NCBI GenBank assembly: GCA_038246575.1
Contig: JBBRVU010000085.1
Location: 1-16,514 of the forward strand
Direction: 5' to 3'
From: JACCUZ01 sp038246575
GTDB taxonomy: Bacteria > Actinomycetota > Actinomycetes > JACCUZ01
DNA length: 16,514 bases
A model generated the notes under the pieces. That model made no database searches. It was not told the origin of the DNA and saw nothing but the letters and a program-made list of their open reading frames with translations. Below are positions 14,019 to 16,514 of the stretch, piece by piece. Positions within the stretch are counted from its first letter, which is position 1. Every line of letters starts with the position of its first letter. Position numbers and translations under genes: made by a program.

Positions 14019-14230
14019 ACCAGGAACCTACAACGCGGAGTCGACGTCCCTGGGGCCCTTCCTCTCCGGCCCGGGGCCTCACGATTCGTGGTGTTCAGAC
14101 ACGAGTCGAGGGAGGTCCCAACGCGGGCCAGCGCGATAGCGGTAGCGACGAACGGGCGAGAACGCGGCGGCCGCGTGGCCAGCAGGTCCTCATCCACGTC
14201 AACGAGGAATGCCACATCAGAGCGTGGCAT
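14015..14230 (-). CDS. Small hypothetical protein
   Basis: A 71-residue protein beginning MPRSDVAFLVDVDEDLLA, then a short hydrophobic-alanine segment FVATAIALARVG, and a basic C-terminal tail. No family is recognised. Its ATG has GGAG 6 nt upstream and lies 14 nt inside the end of the upstream gene; its stop overlaps the next start as GTGA. High GC at third codon positions in this frame and the overlaps on both sides support it as a real gene of the small-gene operon. Confidence 0.55.
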   Translation of the reverse strand: MPRSDVAFLVDVDEDLLATRPPRSRPFVATAIALARVGTSLDSCLNTTNREAPGRRGRAPGTSTPRCRFLV

Positions 14231-14567
14231 CGGCGTCTCCGAGGTGGGCGGCGAGGTCGACGAGGGTGTGGCAGACGGTGCAGCAGGCGACGTGGCGGCG
14301 GCCGTCGGCGTAGGCAACGATGCCGCGCTGCACGTCCGGACACTCGAAGCGGTGCGGGTCGCGCGCTGTGCCGTGCACTATCGACGCGGGGGTGCGCAGG
14401 GCGGCCAACAGCGACTCCCGAGTCACCGGCCGCCGGCCCGCCGCCCTGTCGGCGGTTCGTCCATGCCGGCGGGCCGGCCCGCTCGCGGACAGCGGGTCGG
14501 GAGGCGGCGAGCTCGCCGCAGACGGCTCGGCAGGCGCAGCAGCTCGGCGAACATCGCTGGCACACAC
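14217..14567 (-). CDS. Small Cys/His-containing hypothetical protein behind the 74-nt leader
   Basis: A 116-residue protein with a disordered Pro/Ser/Ala-rich first half and a compact second half, VTRESLLAALRTPASIVHG, FECPDVQRGIVAY, then HVACCTVCHTLVDLAAHLG. C76, C95, C96, C99 and H100 could bind a metal. The start is GTG at 14565-14567, because GGAGGAGG lies 5 nt upstream and because this codon aligns exactly with the ATG of the gene behind the second copy of the leader. An ATG two bases upstream opens a different frame that ends at 14423 and is not preferred. It overlaps the next gene by 14 nt. The function is unknown; similar small zinc-binding-like proteins accompany mobile elements in actinobacteria. 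Confidence 0.65.
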   Translation of the reverse strand: MCASDVRRAAAPAEPSAASSPPPDPLSASGPARRHGRTADRAAGRRPVTRESLLAALRTPASIVHGTARDPHRFECPDVQRGIVAYADGRRHVACCTVCHTLVDLAAHLGDADATL

Positions 14568-14980
14568 ATCTGCCTCCTCCGCGGACCGGGAGCCCGGCGC
14601 TTCACCACAGAGAAGGTGCGCGGCGACGCGGATCTGTGACCAAGGGGCTGCGGCTGTGCGGTTCGATCTCGAGGTGCACCACACAGGCCGTCGGTGTCAA
14701 CGGCCGAGTTGCGGTCCCCACGGGTGGCCAAGTGGGGACTTTTCCATGGCCACGGGCAGTCGGCGAGTCGGACGGCGCCGCATCGATCCGGGCCGCATCG
14801 ATCGGGGCCGCCTCGACCGTTGGGGGGCGGCAGGCAGCCGACGCAAACATCGAACACGGCTCCGGGGAAGGCGATCCGCCACCGGGCGGGCCGCGCACGG
14901 CAGCTCTCACACACCGGGGCGACCGGATGCGGTGGTGGCGCGGGCACGGCGGCGGGCACGACCGCCGGGTCGGTGGTCAC
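14423..14980 (-). CDS. Zinc-ribbon-like small protein with uncertain 3' end
   Basis: The GTG at 14978-14980 overlaps the stop of the preceding gene (GTGA). The first 50 residues look well supported: a Pro/Ala/Val-rich lead, then VCESCRARPARWRIAF and VFDVCVGCLPP, giving a CxxC (24, 27) and CxxC (46, 49) pair spaced like a zinc ribbon. The frame then stays open for 185 codons, running through a 15-nt triple repeat, across the conserved 74-nt leader and into the next gene. Codon choice beyond about 14810 is much less GC-rich at third positions, so the downstream part is probably not genuine; the original stop may have been lost by a frameshift or repeat change. The real protein is likely 55-70 residues of native sequence. 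Confidence 0.5.
   Translation of the reverse strand: MTTDPAVVPAAVPAPPPHPVAPVCESCRARPARWRIAFPGAVFDVCVGCLPPPNGRGGPDRCGPDRCGAVRLADCPWPWKSPHLATRGDRNSAVDTDGLCGAPRDRTAQPQPLGHRSASPRTFSVVKRRAPGPRRRQMCVPAMFAELLRLPSRLRRARRLPTRCPRAGRPAGMDEPPTGRRAGGR
14568..14641 (-). promoter_or_regulatory. Conserved 74-nt leader, copy A
   Basis: Directly upstream of the GTG at 14567. It aligns without gaps with the 74 nt before the ATG at 16376, about 61 of 74 positions being identical by my count. Fixed blocks are GGTCACAGATCCGCG, GCACCTTCTCTGTGGTGA, GCGCCGG and CGGAGGAGGCAGA (the last includes the ribosome-binding site). CACAGA and TCTGTG form an inverted repeat with a 21-nt spacer. GCCGG-GCTC-CCGGT can form a hairpin just before the ribosome-binding site. 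It may be a structured 5' UTR or an operator-promoter; which one is not decided by the sequence. Confidence 0.7.
14777..14821. repeat. Three 15-nt tandem units
   Basis: Plus-strand units GCCGCATCGATCCGG, GCCGCATCGATCGGG and a diverged GCCGCCTCGACCGTT follow one another. On the minus strand they encode a repeated DRCGP within the zinc-ribbon gene, just after its second CxxC. The unit length is a multiple of three, so copy change keeps the frame. The coding signal fades past this point. Confidence 0.6.
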
Positions 14981-15378
14981 GACGGGTCGCCGAAGTCGGG
15001 GCCGACACGGACGCGTACCCCGTCGGCCAGCGGCCGCAGCCCGCCCGGGCTGGTCCAGTGTTCGCCGCCTGCGTCGTCGTGGTGCACGAGCAGCACACGT
15101 TGCGGCTCGCACCGGCGCACGACGCACAGCAGGCGGTCGTCTCCGTCGAACACCAGCGTCCCCGGCCGCAGCACCGGATCCGGCTCGGCAGCCGGGCAGT
15201 CCAGCCCCGGCGTCGAGCCGGTGCACGGCTCCCCCCAGCTCCGAGGCCTTGCCCGCAGTACCGCGCCGCCGGGTGATGGTGGCGGGCCGGGCGGCTGGGC
15301 GGTCTCGGCCGGCGGCGGCGGGCGCACGCCGTGGCGTGTGTCCACGGCGCGGCCCGCATCGGTGCGGGTCGACGTCAC
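14977..15378 (-). CDS. Small hypothetical protein
   Basis: A 133-residue protein with a Pro-rich, probably unstructured first 45 residues, then a folded-looking domain: RPGTLVFDGDDRLLCVVRR, EPQRVLLVHHDDAGGEHWTS and LADGVRVRVGPDFGDPS, which reads as alternating beta strands with an HH-DD-x-x-x-EHW cluster. No family is recognised. The GTG at 15376-15378 has GGAGG 7 nt upstream and is preferred; the frame is open to an ATG at 15480, which would add a basic 34-residue N-terminus (MINTLGACWGAAARRRARW). Its stop overlaps the start of the zinc-ribbon gene as GTGA. Confidence 0.62.
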   Translation of the reverse strand: MTSTRTDAGRAVDTRHGVRPPPPAETAQPPGPPPSPGGAVLRARPRSWGEPCTGSTPGLDCPAAEPDPVLRPGTLVFDGDDRLLCVVRRCEPQRVLLVHHDDAGGEHWTSPGGLRPLADGVRVRVGPDFGDPS

Positions 15379-15493
15379 TTCGACACCTCCGTTGCCGGCC
15401 GCCCGGCGGCGGCCCACGGTCGGCCACCGGGCGCGGCGGCGGGCGGCTGCCCCCCAGCAGGCCCCAAGGGTGTTGATCATCGGGTGCCTGCCC

Positions 15494-15835
15494 TCATGGT
15501 TTGCGGCCGCGTCGACGACCACCCGGGTGCGGCCGGCGGGGACGGCGCGGGGCGAGCTCGAGGAGCACGACGGCGGCGGACGGGGCTGCCCAGAACCAGA
15601 TCGGGGTGCCGGCCAGCATCGCCACCACACCGGCGCCCAACCCAGCCCAGACTGCGGCGGACTGCCCGGTGGACGGGCGGTGCCGGCAGTAGCCGAACCA
15701 CAGGGCCGCCGGCGCCAGCGCCGGTCCGGGCCCGAACCGGGCGACGGTGGCGGCCGACGCGAGGACCGCGAACAGCGCCGGCGCGCCGAACACCAGGTAG
15801 CCGGCGGCGGCGGTGATCCTCGCCCCCCCGGTCAC
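15494..15835 (-). CDS. Small membrane protein
   Basis: A 113-residue protein with three hydrophobic segments: ITAAAGYLVFGAPALFAVLASAATVA (about 7-32, possibly two short helices or one long one), PALAPAALWFGYC (38-50), and AVWAGLGAGVVAMLAGTPIWFWAAPSAAVVLLEL (61-94). The tail is strongly basic and should face the cytoplasm. The GTG start overlaps the stop of the upstream zinc-binding-like gene as GTGA, which fixes the start. It resembles in layout the small Spd-like or other membrane proteins of actinobacterial mobile elements, but no specific family is recognised. Confidence 0.7.
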   Translation of the reverse strand: MTGGARITAAAGYLVFGAPALFAVLASAATVARFGPGPALAPAALWFGYCRHRPSTGQSAAVWAGLGAGVVAMLAGTPIWFWAAPSAAVVLLELAPRRPRRPHPGGRRRGRKP

Positions 15836-16134
15836 GGGGTGCCCCGCGGCAACGCCGACGCTGCGACGGTCAGCCCGTCGGTTCCGGTGACCTCGTCACC
15901 GGCGCAGCGCCGGCACAGCCGCAGCGCGAGATGGGGCTCGCCGAGCAGCCGCATGCTCTGCCAGCCGTCCCAGTCGTGGCCACGGCGCAGGCAGGTCGGG
16001 ACGGCCACACAGGCCGGACACGTCCCGGATTGCTCGTCGACCGACCAGTGCCCGGGGCGGCCGTCGACGCCGCGCGCGGCGTCGTGGCAGCGGTCGCAGC
16101 GGACGGTGACGCAGGAGGTGACGTCGTGGGCCAT
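15832..16134 (-). CDS. Small Cys-rich zinc-ribbon-like protein
   Basis: A 100-residue protein with nine or more potential metal ligands: C8, C13 and C16 (CDRCHD), C39 and C42 (CPAC), C48, H53, C74 and C77 (CRRC). Three CxxC pairs suggest one or two zinc ribbons. It contains RGHDWDGWQSMRLLGEPHLALRLCRRC, the look of an actinobacterial accessory zinc-finger protein. The ATG at 16132-16134 follows a GGCAGG purine tract about 12 nt away; a similar GGCAGG tract precedes the ATG at 15480. Its stop overlaps the membrane-protein start. Role unknown; binding nucleic acid or a partner protein is a guess from the fold. Confidence 0.72.
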   Translation of the reverse strand: MAHDVTSCVTVRCDRCHDAARGVDGRPGHWSVDEQSGTCPACVAVPTCLRRGHDWDGWQSMRLLGEPHLALRLCRRCAGDEVTGTDGLTVAASALPRGTP

Positions 16135-16226
16135 GACGGATGGGCACCTGCCTTCACGAACGACTCGGTGAGTGGACGCGGGCCGGCGCGGCGCGGGAGG
16201 CGGATGGCGACCCGGGCACGCCGGGC

Positions 16227-16376
16227 CTAGCCGCGGGGGCAGCGGACTGGGTGGGTCCGGCGGGTGGGGGCGGCTGCGTTCCCGGCCCCCGGCCCGCCGG
16301 CAGCAGGTGGGTCCCCGGACCGGGGCGGGTCGCCTGCGGCGGACGGGCTGGTCGGCAAGGCCGGTGGGGTGCTCAT
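16227..16376 (-). CDS. Short Pro/Ala/Gly-rich peptide behind the 74-nt leader
   Basis: A 49-residue ORF, MSTPPALPTSPSAAGDPP onward, low in complexity and ending VRCPRG and a TAG. It follows the second copy of the conserved leader with GGAGGAGG and a well-spaced ATG. The composition resembles the disordered first half of the protein behind leader copy A, so this may be a truncated relative that has lost its folded Cys/His half. No other function can be suggested. A 92-nt gap follows before the next gene. Confidence 0.5.
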   Translation of the reverse strand: MSTPPALPTSPSAAGDPPRSGDPPAAGGPGAGNAAAPTRRTHPVRCPRG

Positions 16377-16450
16377 GTCTGCCTCCTCCGGGTGCCGGAT
16401 CTCCGGCGCCTCACCACAGAGAAGGTGCTCGAGGCCGCGGATCTGTGACC
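16377..16450 (-). promoter_or_regulatory. Conserved 74-nt leader, copy B
   Basis: Same length and blocks as copy A at 14568-14641. The hairpin before the ribosome-binding site is GCCGG-AGAT-CCGGC here; relative to copy A the loop changes while the stem pairs remain (the outer G-C pair here is a G-T/U wobble in copy A), which hints at selection on RNA structure. The variable 7-nt segment between the CACAGA and TCTGTG arms differs most between copies. Copy B directly follows a strong hairpin at 16468-16506. Confidence 0.7.
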
Positions 16451-16467
16451 GCGGCCGAACGCCCAAA

Positions 16468-16506
16468 CGCCCGCCGGGCCGGGAACCACCCCGGCCCGCG
16501 CGGGCG
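16468..16506 (-). terminator. Strong GC hairpin, possible terminator of an upstream gene
   Basis: The arms CGCCCGC+CGGGCCGGG and CCCGGCCCG+GCGGGCG pair over 16 bp with one bulged C and a 6-nt loop (AACCAC on the plus strand). On the minus strand it is followed by only three T, so classical intrinsic termination would be weak. It would close a minus-strand transcript entering from beyond the right edge and insulate the leader B operon. Confidence 0.4.
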
Positions 16507-16514
16507 TCAGGTCC

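Overview
The window is high-GC DNA with strong third-position GC bias, GTG starts and tightly overlapping genes. This points to an actinobacterium; the genus cannot be read from the sequence. Nearly every supported gene is on the minus strand, so the genetic order runs from high to low coordinates. No tRNA, rRNA, CRISPR array, transposase or integrase is visible.

Right part (about 13.6-16.5 kb): a chain of small, overlapping genes. They encode cysteine-rich zinc-ribbon-like proteins, small membrane proteins and hypotheticals, a set reminiscent of the accessory genes of actinobacterial integrative or conjugative elements. Two genes here (starts at 14567 and 16376) are preceded by the same 74-nt leader, which ends in the ribosome-binding site. 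A strong hairpin lies at the right edge.

Middle (about 12.87-13.6 kb): no firmly supported gene. It holds a possible short plus-strand ORF with an excellent ribosome-binding site and an open frame upstream of the first ligase.

Left part (1-12.87 kb): one large minus-strand biosynthetic operon, much of it joined by 4-nt ATGA/GTGA overlaps. In transcription order: a PaaK/CapK-like adenylate-forming ligase; a shrunken protein that looks like a degenerate relative of that fold; a second PaaK/CapK-like ligase; a Wzx-like flippase; a complete class I lysyl-tRNA synthetase paralogue; a FemAB-like/GNAT-fold transferase; a BesD-like Fe(II)/2-oxoglutarate enzyme with the HxG signature of radical halogenases; a polyprenyl-phosphate-type family 2 glycosyltransferase; an ATP-grasp ligase; a polytopic membrane protein; a small conserved actinobacterial protein; and two extended-SDR sugar-nucleotide enzymes, the second cut by the window edge.

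Working model (inference): a free amino acid, probably lysine or a relative, is chlorinated by the halogenase. The class I LysRS paralogue loads it (or lysine) onto tRNA, and the FemAB-like transferase moves it to an acceptor. The ligases and ATP-grasp enzyme supply activated acyl and amide bonds, the SDR enzymes and glycosyltransferase a sugar, and the flippase exports a lipid-linked product. A lysine-type halogenase, a LysRS and a tRNA-dependent-type transferase as three consecutive overlapping genes is the most exciting feature here. I know of no described pathway with exactly this set.
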